From Desulfuromonas acetoxidans DSM 684 (GTDB lineage Bacteria > Desulfobacterota > Desulfuromonadia > Desulfuromonadales > Desulfuromonadaceae), in assembly GCF_000167355.1 (NCBI RefSeq), contig NZ_AAEW02000015.1:46217-110216 (forward strand): 64,000 nucleotides of DNA, read 5' to 3'. Below are positions 1 through 7,696 of the stretch, piece after piece. The position numbers and the translations under genes were made by a program. Within the stretch, counting starts at the first letter, position 1. Every line of letters begins with the position of its first letter. The notes below the pieces were generated by a model. That model did no database searches. It was not told the DNA's origin and saw only the letters and a program-made list of their open reading frames with translations.

Positions 1-1268
1 TGCATCAATTCGACGGTCAACTGATCAAATTCAGCCCGGTTGGCCTTGGAGATCGGCTTGGCCGGTTCCGACTTGATTTTGAGAGGGTTGATCGGTCTGC
101 CGTGATGAAAGACCCGGAAGTCGAGATGCGGACCGGTGGCAATTCCGGTACTGCCGACGTAGCCGATCACTTCGCCCTGTTTGACCCGTTTGCCTTTTTT
201 CATGCCGCGAGCGAAACGCACCATATGGATATAGGTGGTCTCGTAGTCGTTGGGATGGCGCAGACGAATCTTGTTGCCGTTGTTGCGGTCATAGCTCTTT
301 TGGGTGATGGTGCCGTCGGCCACAGCCTTAATCGGCGTACCGGTTGGCGCGGCATAGTCGATGGCCAGATGGGGTTTCCATCTATTGAGCACGGGATGGA
401 AGCGACGTTTCGTGTAGCCGGAAGAGATGCGGGTATAGGAGAGCGGTGCCTTGAGAAACGCTTTGCGCAGGCTTTTTCCGTCCTGATTGTAGTAGCCGCT
501 GTCGGTGCCATGCGTGTAATGGAACGCATAGAAACTCTGGCCCTGATTGTTGAATTCTGCGGCAAGGATATCGCCATAGCCTGCCAGATTGCCATCACGA
601 TAGCGTTTTTCCACCAGGGCGGTAAAATAATCGCCTTCACGGATATCGCGGATAAAGTCAATATCCCAGGCAAAGATATTCATCAGCTCTGCGGCCAACT
701 CTGAAGATTCTCCGAGTTGAGCGACTGTTCCGAACAGACTTGAGTTGATCACACCGCCCACTTGTTCGACATCAACCACATAGGGAATGGGTTGGCGCTC
801 AATAAAGAATTCACCATCTTCCTGACGGATGATCAGTTGATCATCACGATTGATGTCGTAATAGAAGCTGACAAAGCTCTCGTTTTCCACCTCAATCTGG
901 TAAGGGTGACCGGCGCATAGTTGGCTGAGAGGAAACACGTTTTCACTCTGGCGGGCGATGACGAGTATCTCCTGCGGGGAAAAATAGTGGCCGAGAATAG
1001 CAGTGATCGTGTCACCGGGTTGTACCGATTGACAGATGGTCTCCCGTTGGATCTGAATAACGTGCTCAGGTGCCGGTTCATGAAAGGCTGCCGGAGCGGG
1101 AAGGGTACTGTCAGTGGCGGTGGTGGGAGCGGAAGGACTCGTGAGTTTCGATAAGATAAAAACGACCAAGACAGCACTTGCCAGAACCAGAAGCAACGTC
1201 GTATTCTGCTTGCGCTGGCGGCGGGAGGTTGCCATGGATCGGAACGACCTGCGGTTATGACGCGACAT
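1..1268 (-). CDS. M23-family murein endopeptidase, membrane-anchored (3' end outside window)
   Basis: Probable peptidoglycan DD-endopeptidase of the LytM/MepM type acting in the periplasm. The reading frame stays open from an ATG at 1268 to the window edge (at least 422 codons). Residues about 24-41 form one hydrophobic signal-anchor. A LysM-like/OapA-like region follows (SVQPGDTITAIL near 84), then the M23 domain from about residue 290. Visible metal and catalytic positions are HLAID (H300, D304), the His of TYIHM and H381. The usual HxH pair reads HLD, so the His that ligates zinc in LytM is Asp383 here. A short C-terminal extension follows the domain. The neighbour starts in the opposite direction at 1468, so promoters probably lie in the 200 bp between. 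The family call is secure; activity is less so because of the altered ligand. Confidence 0.85.
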   Translation of the reverse strand, partial: MSRHNRRSFRSMATSRRQRKQNTTLLLVLASAVLVVFILSKLTSPSAPTTATDSTLPAPAAFHEPAPEHVIQIQRETICQSVQPGDTITAILGHYFSPQEILVIARQSENVFPLSQLCAGHPYQIEVENESFVSFYYDINRDDQLIIRQEDGEFFIERQPIPYVVDVEQVGGVINSSLFGTVAQLGESSELAAELMNIFAWDIDFIRDIREGDYFTALVEKRYRDGNLAGYGDILAAEFNNQGQSFYAFHYTHGTDSGYYNQDGKSLRKAFLKAPLSYTRISSGYTKRRFHPVLNRWKPHLAIDYAAPTGTPIKAVADGTITQKSYDRNNGNKIRLRHPNDYETTYIHMVRFARGMKKGKRVKQGEVIGYVGSTGIATGPHLDFRVFHHGRPINPLKIKSEPAKPISKANRAEFDQLTVELM

Positions 1269-1467
1269 GGGTATAAGTATCCGTCCTGTTGATCTGTGTA
1301 AGTGGTTGTGATCAATGAATCGGCTAAAGATAGCAGTTTTGGTTTACGGGTGTCCAGAAGTTGTCCATGAGGATCGTCCCATGTGAAAATGGCTTGTGGG
1401 TGAGGGGGCTGGTTAATGAAGTTTATGGCTCTGCTCTGGTTGAGAGCAGCTTAGGGAAAGAGTGGAT

Positions 1468-2613
1468 ATGATCAATCGACAGCGTATCAGTGATGAGTTT
1501 TTTCGTCTGGCTTCTATCTGCAGTCCGTCGTTCCACGAAGCGGAAATTGCTGATTATCTGGCTCAGCGCTTTCGCGAATTGGGCGCCGAGGTGGAGATGG
1601 ATGAAACGGCTGGCGCCATTGGCGGTGAGGCGGGTAATCTGATTGCCCGTTTTGCTGCGCATCAGTCGTCGGCACCTCCGTTGTTATTGTCTGCGCACAT
1701 GGATACCGTATCGCCGGCAGACGGGGTGCAGCCGGTGCTTGAAAACGGTGTGTTTCGCAGTGCCGGTGAGACTGTTCTCGGGGCCGACGATAAGTCGGGC
1801 ATTGCCGAGATTCTTGAGGCAATCTGTGTTCTCAAGGAACAGAATCTGCCCCATCCGCCGCTGGAAGTGGTGATCACGGTGTGTGAAGAGGTTGGCCTGC
1901 TTGGCGCCAAGCATCTCGATGTGTCACAGCTCAGCGCACGCTTCGGATTGGTGTTGGATACCTCCGGTGTCGGTACGGTTGCCTACAAAGCGCCCTGTGC
2001 CAACAAACTGCGTTTTCTTATTGAAGGGGTGGAGTCTCATGCCGGTCTCGACCCGGAGCACGGTATTTCAGCTATCCAGGTGGCGGCCAAGGCGATCTCG
2101 GCCATGAAACTGGGGCGCATTGACGAGCAGACCACGGCCAATATCGGCATCATCCAGGGCGGTCAGGCGACCAATATCGTACCGCGCCATGTTCAGTTGC
2201 TTGGTGAAGCGCGCAGCTTTGATGAGCAGGCGTTGCAACAACAGACCGAGCATATGATCGATTGTCTGCGTCAGGCGGCCGATGCCAGTGTGGTGGAGAT
2301 CCACGGTGAATCGACCCAAGCGCAGTTGACTACAGAAGTGATGGCCGATTATCCGTTGATGGATGTTCCGACGGATGCACCGGTGTTGCGGCGCCTGTGT
2401 GCGGCCGCAGAACGACTCGGCCAACCGCTGGAAGCGGGCAGCTCAGGGGGAGGCAGCGATGCCAACCTGTTCAATCAATACGGTATTCAGACTGTTAATT
2501 TGGCCAGTGGCATGCAGAAGGTGCACTCGGTCAATGAATTTGTCCTCGTCGATGATCTGGTGAGCGTGGCAGATCTGGTCGTGGCGTTTGTCCAAGACAT
2601 GGCAGAAGTGTGA
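1468..2613 (+). CDS. M20-family metallopeptidase, PepT-like
   Basis: Zinc-dependent amino- or tripeptidase of the M20 family, probably cytoplasmic (no signal peptide). The metal and catalytic motifs are in order: HMDTVSPAD (His and Asp), GADDKSG (bridging Asp), EEVGLLG (catalytic Glu and metal Glu), LDTSG (Asp) and KVHSVNE (last His). The dimerisation insert lies between them. Length 381 residues is normal for the PepT-like subgroup. I chose ATG 1468 over an in-frame GTG at 1462 because an AGGGA box at 1453-1457 gives proper spacing only to the ATG. The stop overlaps the start of the aminotransferase gene by one base, so the two are probably co-transcribed and may act together in peptide and amino-acid catabolism. 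Confidence 0.88.
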   Translation: MINRQRISDEFFRLASICSPSFHEAEIADYLAQRFRELGAEVEMDETAGAIGGEAGNLIARFAAHQSSAPPLLLSAHMDTVSPADGVQPVLENGVFRSAGETVLGADDKSGIAEILEAICVLKEQNLPHPPLEVVITVCEEVGLLGAKHLDVSQLSARFGLVLDTSGVGTVAYKAPCANKLRFLIEGVESHAGLDPEHGISAIQVAAKAISAMKLGRIDEQTTANIGIIQGGQATNIVPRHVQLLGEARSFDEQALQQQTEHMIDCLRQAADASVVEIHGESTQAQLTTEVMADYPLMDVPTDAPVLRRLCAAAERLGQPLEAGSSGGGSDANLFNQYGIQTVNLASGMQKVHSVNEFVLVDDLVSVADLVVAFVQDMAEV

Positions 2614-3767
2614 TGAAGCGGTCCTCTCGCCTTGATGCTGTGACGTTTCCACCGATCACTGAGGTGAAAGGGTGGCTGGCTGGTCGTGATTTTCCAGCGG
2701 ACAAGCCACTGGTTGATCTGTGTCAGGCGATTCCCGATTATCCGCCGCATGATGACCTTGTCGCTCATGTTCAGCAACGTATGGGCGCAGCGGAATGTGC
2801 TGTCTATTCACCGGATGAGGGCTTACTTGAAACGCGCGAAAGTGTCAGCCGCTGGTATCAGCGTCGCTGTGGGCACGGACCGACACCGGCGCAGTTGTGT
2901 CTGACCATTGGCGCCAGTCAGGCGTTCTGGCTTACTCTGCTGTTGCTGTGCGAGGACGGGGATGAAGTGATTGTTCAACTTCCGGCCTATTTTGATCATC
3001 CCATGGGCATGGAAGCGTTGGGGATCGTGCCGCGCTATGTTCCTTTTGATGCCGAACCTGAAGCGTTTGCAGAGGCTGTCAATGCACGGACCCGGGCAAT
3101 TCTCATGGTCACGCCAAGCAATCCGACTGGGGCGATTCTCAGCCCGAAAAAAATAGATGCATTGTACGAACTGGCCTGCCGGCATGATATTGCTCTGGTG
3201 CTCGATGAAACCTACCATGCCTTTGTGCCGTCGGGACAAGCGCCACATACGTTGTTTTCACGCTCCGATTGGCCGCAGAACCTGATCCATTTTGCCTCGT
3301 TCGGCAAAACCTTTGCTCTGACCGGTTATCGTGCCGGGTGTCTGGTGGCTGATGAATCGCTGATTCGTCAGGCTTTAAAGGTGCAGGACAGCATGGTGGT
3401 ATGCCAACCACGGGTCACGCAATATGCCGTGGCCTATGGTTGTGACAACCTGGATGACTGGGTGGCCGAGAACAATCATACGATGCAACAACGCCATGAT
3501 CTGTTCTGCCGGCTGTTTGCGGAGCAGAACGCCTTTGACCTTTGTGCCAGTGGCGCCTTTTTCGCCTGGGTGCGTCATCCCTGGCCGCAGATGTCGGGAC
3601 GTCAGGCGGCGCGGCGATTGGTGGATCATGCTCATGTCGCCTGCTTGCCGGGTGAGGTGTTTGGTCCAGGACTGGAAGGGTATCTGCGTCTGGCTTTTGG
3701 CAATGTCCGCCTTGAACAGATTCCCATGGCTGTCGATCGCTTCAAACAGGTTGATTCTACGTTATAA
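2613..3767 (+). CDS. Class I/II PLP-dependent aminotransferase
   Basis: Fold-type I aminotransferase, cytoplasmic, 384 residues. Diagnostic segments are the cofactor-stacking region TIGASQAFW, the substrate/PLP Asn in TPSNPTGAI, the PLP-ring Asp in VLDETYHAF, the Schiff-base Lys in SFGKTFALTGYRAG and a C-terminal Arg in YLRLAFGNV. Substrate cannot be assigned from the sequence. The start at ATG 2613 overlaps the TGA of the upstream peptidase gene by one base (a GTG at 2610 is also possible), indicating translational coupling. Downstream is 52 bp of A/T-rich DNA before the cytochrome gene, with no clear terminator, so read-through is possible. Confidence 0.87.
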   Translation: MKRSSRLDAVTFPPITEVKGWLAGRDFPADKPLVDLCQAIPDYPPHDDLVAHVQQRMGAAECAVYSPDEGLLETRESVSRWYQRRCGHGPTPAQLCLTIGASQAFWLTLLLLCEDGDEVIVQLPAYFDHPMGMEALGIVPRYVPFDAEPEAFAEAVNARTRAILMVTPSNPTGAILSPKKIDALYELACRHDIALVLDETYHAFVPSGQAPHTLFSRSDWPQNLIHFASFGKTFALTGYRAGCLVADESLIRQALKVQDSMVVCQPRVTQYAVAYGCDNLDDWVAENNHTMQQRHDLFCRLFAEQNAFDLCASGAFFAWVRHPWPQMSGRQAARRLVDHAHVACLPGEVFGPGLEGYLRLAFGNVRLEQIPMAVDRFKQVDSTL

Positions 3768-3819
3768 AACGCTACACTTGAAAGACATCTTTTCATCTTT
3801 TTAAGTGGAGCGCCTGCCT

Positions 3820-4644
3820 ATGCCCCGAGCTTTTATCCTCGCCTGTTGTCTGGTTATGGCTTCGTTGTCCATGGTCTGGGCCGAAGCGGAACCCATTCCC
3901 TTTGCTGCTCCTGAAGAAAACTCAATTCCCGCCGGTCCCGATGGCGATCTGATTCGCCGTGGTCTTTTGATTCTCACCGATACTCCGCGTCAACTTCCCG
4001 ATCTTGTTCACAGCCGCCTGCGTTGCAGCAATTGTCATCTCAAGGCCGGGACTGTTGCCTATGCCGCACCCTGGGTGGGGGTGACGACTCGGTATCCTCG
4101 CTATAGTCGCCGTTCTGCCGGTGATGTGTCGCTGCCGCAACGGATTCAGGGGTGTTTTCGCCGAAGTCTTAACAGTGAGGCTCCGGCAGTGGACAGCGAA
4201 CCGATGCAGGCGATTGTCGCCTATATGACCTGGCTGTCTGAAGAGATATCAGAGGGGTATCGACTCGAAGGGTGGGGCTTCCCCCGTTTGGCTGAAATGC
4301 CGCCCGCAGACCGCCAGCGCGGTGAGCAGTTGTTTGTGCAGCGCTGTGCCGTTTGTCACGGCAAAGAGGGGCAGGGACGCCTTGATGAGACCCCTCAGCG
4401 CTATCCTTACGGTTTTCCCCCTCTGTGGGGCAAAGATTCCTTTAACATTGCCGCCGGGATGGCGCGGTTACACAAAGCCGCTGCGTTTATTCAGCGCAAT
4501 ATGCCGTTTTCTTCCGGGGGGATTCTGACCATTCAGCAAGCCTATGATCTTGCTGATTTTGTCATCCATCAGCCGCGGGAGGATTATCCGCCGAAAGTTC
4601 ATGATTGGCCTGAAGGAGGAAAACCAAGCGATGCCCGTTATTAA
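3820..4644 (+). CDS. tsdA: Dihaem cytochrome c, thiosulfate dehydrogenase (TsdA)-like
   Basis: Periplasmic dihaem c-type cytochrome that in characterised relatives oxidises thiosulfate to tetrathionate or runs the reverse reaction. A signal peptide (MPRAFILACCLVMASLSM, cut near AEA) precedes haem 1 at CSNCH (C69, C72, H73) and haem 2 at CAVCH (C176, C179, H180). The haem-1 context NCHLKAGTVAYAAPWVG, the QGCFRRS segment (Cys112) and PPLWG...FNIAAGMAR are TsdA hallmarks. In the Allochromatium enzyme a Cys in the matching position is the unusual distal haem-1 ligand (established for the family; the match here is by motif). Length 274 residues fits. Start ATG 3820 was chosen because GTGGAG at 3805-3810 looks like its ribosome site. 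It overlaps the downstream peroxidase gene by 14 bases, so the two are coupled. Confidence 0.8.
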   Translation: MPRAFILACCLVMASLSMVWAEAEPIPFAAPEENSIPAGPDGDLIRRGLLILTDTPRQLPDLVHSRLRCSNCHLKAGTVAYAAPWVGVTTRYPRYSRRSAGDVSLPQRIQGCFRRSLNSEAPAVDSEPMQAIVAYMTWLSEEISEGYRLEGWGFPRLAEMPPADRQRGEQLFVQRCAVCHGKEGQGRLDETPQRYPYGFPPLWGKDSFNIAAGMARLHKAAAFIQRNMPFSSGGILTIQQAYDLADFVIHQPREDYPPKVHDWPEGGKPSDARY

Positions 4645-5689
4645 AACCATCCTTTGTCTCGTGGTCTCTGGCGTTGTTTTGAGTGGGAGTGCGGTGTTCG
4701 CTCAAACTGAGTCGGAGCCCTCCTTGCAGGATCAGGCTCGCTTCTATTTTGATGTGATTCCTGATCAGGTGCCGCGCCAGGAGCTGGTGGACCATTTTGA
4801 GGAGAAAGTGGCTTTGGGGCAGCGATTATTTTTTGATCCCCGTTTATCGCTGAGCCAGACAGTCAGTTGCCATTCCTGTCATAATCTGTCGCTTGGTGGC
4901 GACGATGGTCGGTCGGTGTCCGTGGGGCATGGTTGGCAGACCGGTCCACGCAATGCGCCGACGGTTTTCAATTCCGTGCTGCAGATTGCCCAGTTCTGGG
5001 ATGGTCGGGCGCGTGATCTGATCGAGCAGGCCGGGGCACCGATGACCAGCCCGGTGGAGATGGCCAGTACTGATCCCATGATCTGTGATGTCCTGTCGAG
5101 CATGCCCGATTATGTGGAATGGTTTAGCCGGGCTTTTCCCGACCGGAACAATCCGATCTGTTTTGCCACCACGCGTCATGCCCTGGCTGCTTTTGTGTCA
5201 ACGTTGCTGACCCCGGATGCGCCGTTTGATTGTTATCTGCAGGGGCAACAGTCGGCGTTGACGCGTGTGCAGAAGGAGGGGTTGCGTCAATTTATCACAC
5301 TGGGCTGCACGCAGTGCCACATGAGTACCAATCTCGGCGGCAACAGTTATTACCGCTTTGGGGTCAAGCATGAACCGGAGCAACGCTATCGGCCTGTGGC
5401 AGATCTCGGACGCCGTCAGGTCATGGAGACCATCCGTGAAGATTATGTATTTAAAGTGCCGACGTTGCGTAATGTCGCGTTGACCGCCCCTTACTTTCAT
5501 TCCGGCAGTGCCTGGACGCTTGAGGAGGCTGTGGAGGTGATGGCCTGGGTGCAGTTGGATAAAAAACTGAACCCAACGCAGGTTGATTCCCTTGTGCTGT
5601 TCATGGACAGTCTGACGGGCATTCGCCCGACAGTGACGCTGCCGTTGTTGCCGGCATCAACCCCACAAACGCCACATCCTTCATATTAG
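4631..5689 (+). CDS. Dihaem cytochrome c peroxidase, MauG/CcpA family
   Basis: Periplasmic dihaem protein of the bacterial cytochrome c peroxidase/MauG family, 352 residues. It has a signal peptide (MPVIKTILCLVVSGVVLSGS, cut near VFA-QT). Haem sites are CHSCH (C80, C83, H84) and CTQCH (C226, C229, H230). The typical segments ALGQRLFFDPRLS, RNAPTVFN, FWDGRA and KVPTLRNVALTAPYFHSGS are present. ATG 4631 follows an AAGGAGG box at 4614-4620 inside the end of the TsdA-like gene, so translation is coupled. Family members reduce hydrogen peroxide or modify protein substrates; partner and substrate are unknown. Co-location suggests the two proteins share an electron-transfer route or act on one sulfur intermediate, which is inference. 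Confidence 0.87.
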   Translation: MPVIKTILCLVVSGVVLSGSAVFAQTESEPSLQDQARFYFDVIPDQVPRQELVDHFEEKVALGQRLFFDPRLSLSQTVSCHSCHNLSLGGDDGRSVSVGHGWQTGPRNAPTVFNSVLQIAQFWDGRARDLIEQAGAPMTSPVEMASTDPMICDVLSSMPDYVEWFSRAFPDRNNPICFATTRHALAAFVSTLLTPDAPFDCYLQGQQSALTRVQKEGLRQFITLGCTQCHMSTNLGGNSYYRFGVKHEPEQRYRPVADLGRRQVMETIREDYVFKVPTLRNVALTAPYFHSGSAWTLEEAVEVMAWVQLDKKLNPTQVDSLVLFMDSLTGIRPTVTLPLLPASTPQTPHPSY

Positions 5690-5707
5690 GGGGATGACGC
5701 CGTGCGA

Positions 5708-7189
5708 TTAAGCATTGTTTTGCCGGCGGACGCAGTTACGACCATCATGTTTAGCCTGATAGAGAGCGGCATCTGCACGGGAGACAACGCGGTCGATTTT
5801 TGTTTCACCCTGCCATTGGCTGACGCCAAAACTGGCGGTGACCGAAACGTTGCCCTCTGCAGTGGGAAACGATAGATCTTCTATGGCTTGGCGGATTTTC
5901 TCAGCATGGGTTTGCGCCCCATTGAGGTTTGTCGACGGCAGAAGAATCAGAAATTCCTCTCCACCAAAGCGACTGACTAGATCCGATTCTCGGCAGTGGC
6001 TGCGGCAGGTCTGGGCAACCTCCATCAAAACCTGATCACCCACATGATGGCCATAGGTGTCGTTGACTTTTTTAAAGTGGTCGATGTCCATCATTACCAC
6101 GGACAATGGTGTTCCTGTCCGCTGGTTGCGTTTGATTTCCAGAGCGGCCTGTTCCAGGGCATAGCGGCGGTTGGCAATGCCTGTCAGGGGGTCTGTGGTG
6201 GCTTGCTGTTGAAGTTGCTGTTGAATGCGGAATTGTTCCTGTTGTGAACGAACCGTCAGAATCGACAAGGTGAACAAAATGGCTCCAACCACGAGGCCGA
6301 ATCCTCCCATTAAGAGGCTGTGGCGTCGCCAGTCGGCAAAAAAATTATCTTCGTTGATGGAAACAGCCGCGATCATCGATGTGTCGCCGACCCGTTCAAG
6401 ACTGGCGAATAAACGCTCGCCATTAATTGGTGAAGCGCCGTGGAATATCTTACTTTTTTTCAGATTGCACAGCAATTTAGTGCCACCTGGAAAATTTTGG
6501 CCGACCACCTGCTCATGGCCTGGAATCCGGGTATAGATTGTGCCATCCTCGGAGGAAATGGTGATGATCATATCTTCCGGCAGGTCGAGTTCTCGATAAC
6601 GGCCATACAGGTGGTCGATGTCGATAATAGCAACCAGTATTCGTTTTAACCGGCCGTATTGGTCACGCTCCGCTTTACTGAAACCAAAAAACCACCGCTG
6701 GTTATGGACCTTGGAGAGTTGTGGCTTGCCGATGAAAAAGGCGCTGTTTTTATGATCAAGATGGTAGCGCAAATAATCGCGCTCCGTGATGTCCGGTGGC
6801 GCTTCCGACCTGCTCCAGTTGACGATCTCTCCTGATGGCGCAACGATAAGCAGGTCCATCAGGTAGCTGTTGTTAGTTTTGAGTCTCAGTAGAACATCGT
6901 TGATTCCGTTCAGATGCGTTTTATCGTTGTTGATCAGCAGGTTGTCGAGGCCGACAAACATCTGCTCGACACCGTAAAACATCCGTTCAATATCCATGGC
7001 CAGAAAACGCACCAGACCTGTTGTATCGGCGTAGGCTTCGCGAATCGCAACCTTGTGCGCCGAATAAATATTGCTGCCGATGAACGACATGGTCAGAATG
7101 ATACTGAGAAATCCGAAAAAGCAGGTGCGTTTCACAACGTGCCTTCCTGAAAAAAGTCTACATAAGTTCATTATACGATATCGCTTCAT
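5708..7189 (-). CDS. Membrane-bound diguanylate cyclase with periplasmic sensor region
   Basis: Makes cyclic di-GMP from two GTP. A first membrane span lies near residues 22-44 (CFFGFLSIILTMSFIGSNIY), then about 250 periplasmic residues of Cache-like character, a second span near 290-312, a short Q-rich linker (QEQFRIQQQLQQQ) and a C-terminal GGDEF domain. The active-site motif is GGEEF at 409-413. RESD at 400-403 is the inhibitory product-binding RxxD site at the correct distance, so the enzyme is probably active and feedback-controlled. Start is the first ATG at 7189; a second Met at residue 7 is possible. The 3' end converges on the peroxidase gene with an 18-base gap. The ligand of the sensor region is unknown. 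Confidence 0.9.
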   Translation of the reverse strand: MKRYRIMNLCRLFSGRHVVKRTCFFGFLSIILTMSFIGSNIYSAHKVAIREAYADTTGLVRFLAMDIERMFYGVEQMFVGLDNLLINNDKTHLNGINDVLLRLKTNNSYLMDLLIVAPSGEIVNWSRSEAPPDITERDYLRYHLDHKNSAFFIGKPQLSKVHNQRWFFGFSKAERDQYGRLKRILVAIIDIDHLYGRYRELDLPEDMIITISSEDGTIYTRIPGHEQVVGQNFPGGTKLLCNLKKSKIFHGASPINGERLFASLERVGDTSMIAAVSINEDNFFADWRRHSLLMGGFGLVVGAILFTLSILTVRSQQEQFRIQQQLQQQATTDPLTGIANRRYALEQAALEIKRNQRTGTPLSVVMMDIDHFKKVNDTYGHHVGDQVLMEVAQTCRSHCRESDLVSRFGGEEFLILLPSTNLNGAQTHAEKIRQAIEDLSFPTAEGNVSVTASFGVSQWQGETKIDRVVSRADAALYQAKHDGRNCVRRQNNA

Positions 7190-7306
7190 AAAGCCCAGCG
7201 GAAAAAGCGTCTATTTTTCAATTACATAAGAGAAGGTTCATATGATGACGTTATTTATATATGGACATTAATCGGTAAATAAAAGACTTTTTTGGTAATA
7301 TTTATC

Positions 7307-7334
7307 TTGACAAGAAGAGGGGTATTTGTAAAAT
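7307..7334 (+). promoter_or_regulatory. Candidate sigma-70 promoter of the cyd operon
   Basis: TTGACA at 7307-7312 and TAAAAT at 7329-7334 are separated by 16 bases, within a 265-bp A/T-rich gap between the divergent cyclase and cyd genes. The predicted transcript would have about 115 bases of leader before the DUF4492 gene. A small TTTGCC/GGCAAA hairpin lies in that leader near 7352-7370. I found no convincing FNR- or Rex-type palindrome by eye. Confidence 0.5.
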
Positions 7335-7455
7335 AAGACGAAATTTGTCCTCTTTGCCAAGGCGGCAAAAAACGACAGCAAGATGCTGTAAATGTTAAAA
7401 ATTGCGCTAGGCTATTTTTATCCCTTAATCAGTTTCATATCCGTGGAGAAGTCTG

Positions 7456-7677
7456 ATGGTCTCAGTCCGTTCGGTCGTGAATTTTTATGTCGAAGGGTTC
7501 CGTTCCATGAAGCTGGGTAAGACGCTGTGGAAGATTATTCTTCTCAAGCTGCTTGTCTTTCTGACGGTTTTGAACCTGTTTTTTCCCGATTACCTGAATA
7601 CGAATTTTGAAACAGACCAGCAGCGTGCTGATCATGTTTTAAACCATATCGCAGCGCTCCCTGCCACGGGACGCTAA
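7456..7677 (+). CDS. DUF4492 small membrane protein of the cytochrome bd operon
   Basis: Small protein of 73 residues, with the family pattern FYxxGFRSMKLGKTLWKIILLKL followed by a hydrophobic segment VFLTVLNLFFPDYL. DUF4492 proteins are known from genes placed directly ahead of cydA in Bacteroidetes and epsilon/delta-type Proteobacteria, and are presumed to help assembly or stability of the bd oxidase; the biochemical role is not established. ATG 7456 is preceded by GGAGA at 7445-7449. Only 19 bases separate its stop from the cydA start, so it is the first gene of the cyd transcript. Confidence 0.8.
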   Translation: MVSVRSVVNFYVEGFRSMKLGKTLWKIILLKLLVFLTVLNLFFPDYLNTNFETDQQRADHVLNHIAALPATGR

Positions 7678-7696
7678 CGCTCAAAGGAGGTTGTCT

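Noticed and set aside
7352..7370. TTTGCC/GGCAAA hairpin ahead of the cyd operon as a redox-regulator site
   Set aside because: Does not match FNR (TTGAT-N4-ATCAA) or Rex consensus; only a six-base stem.
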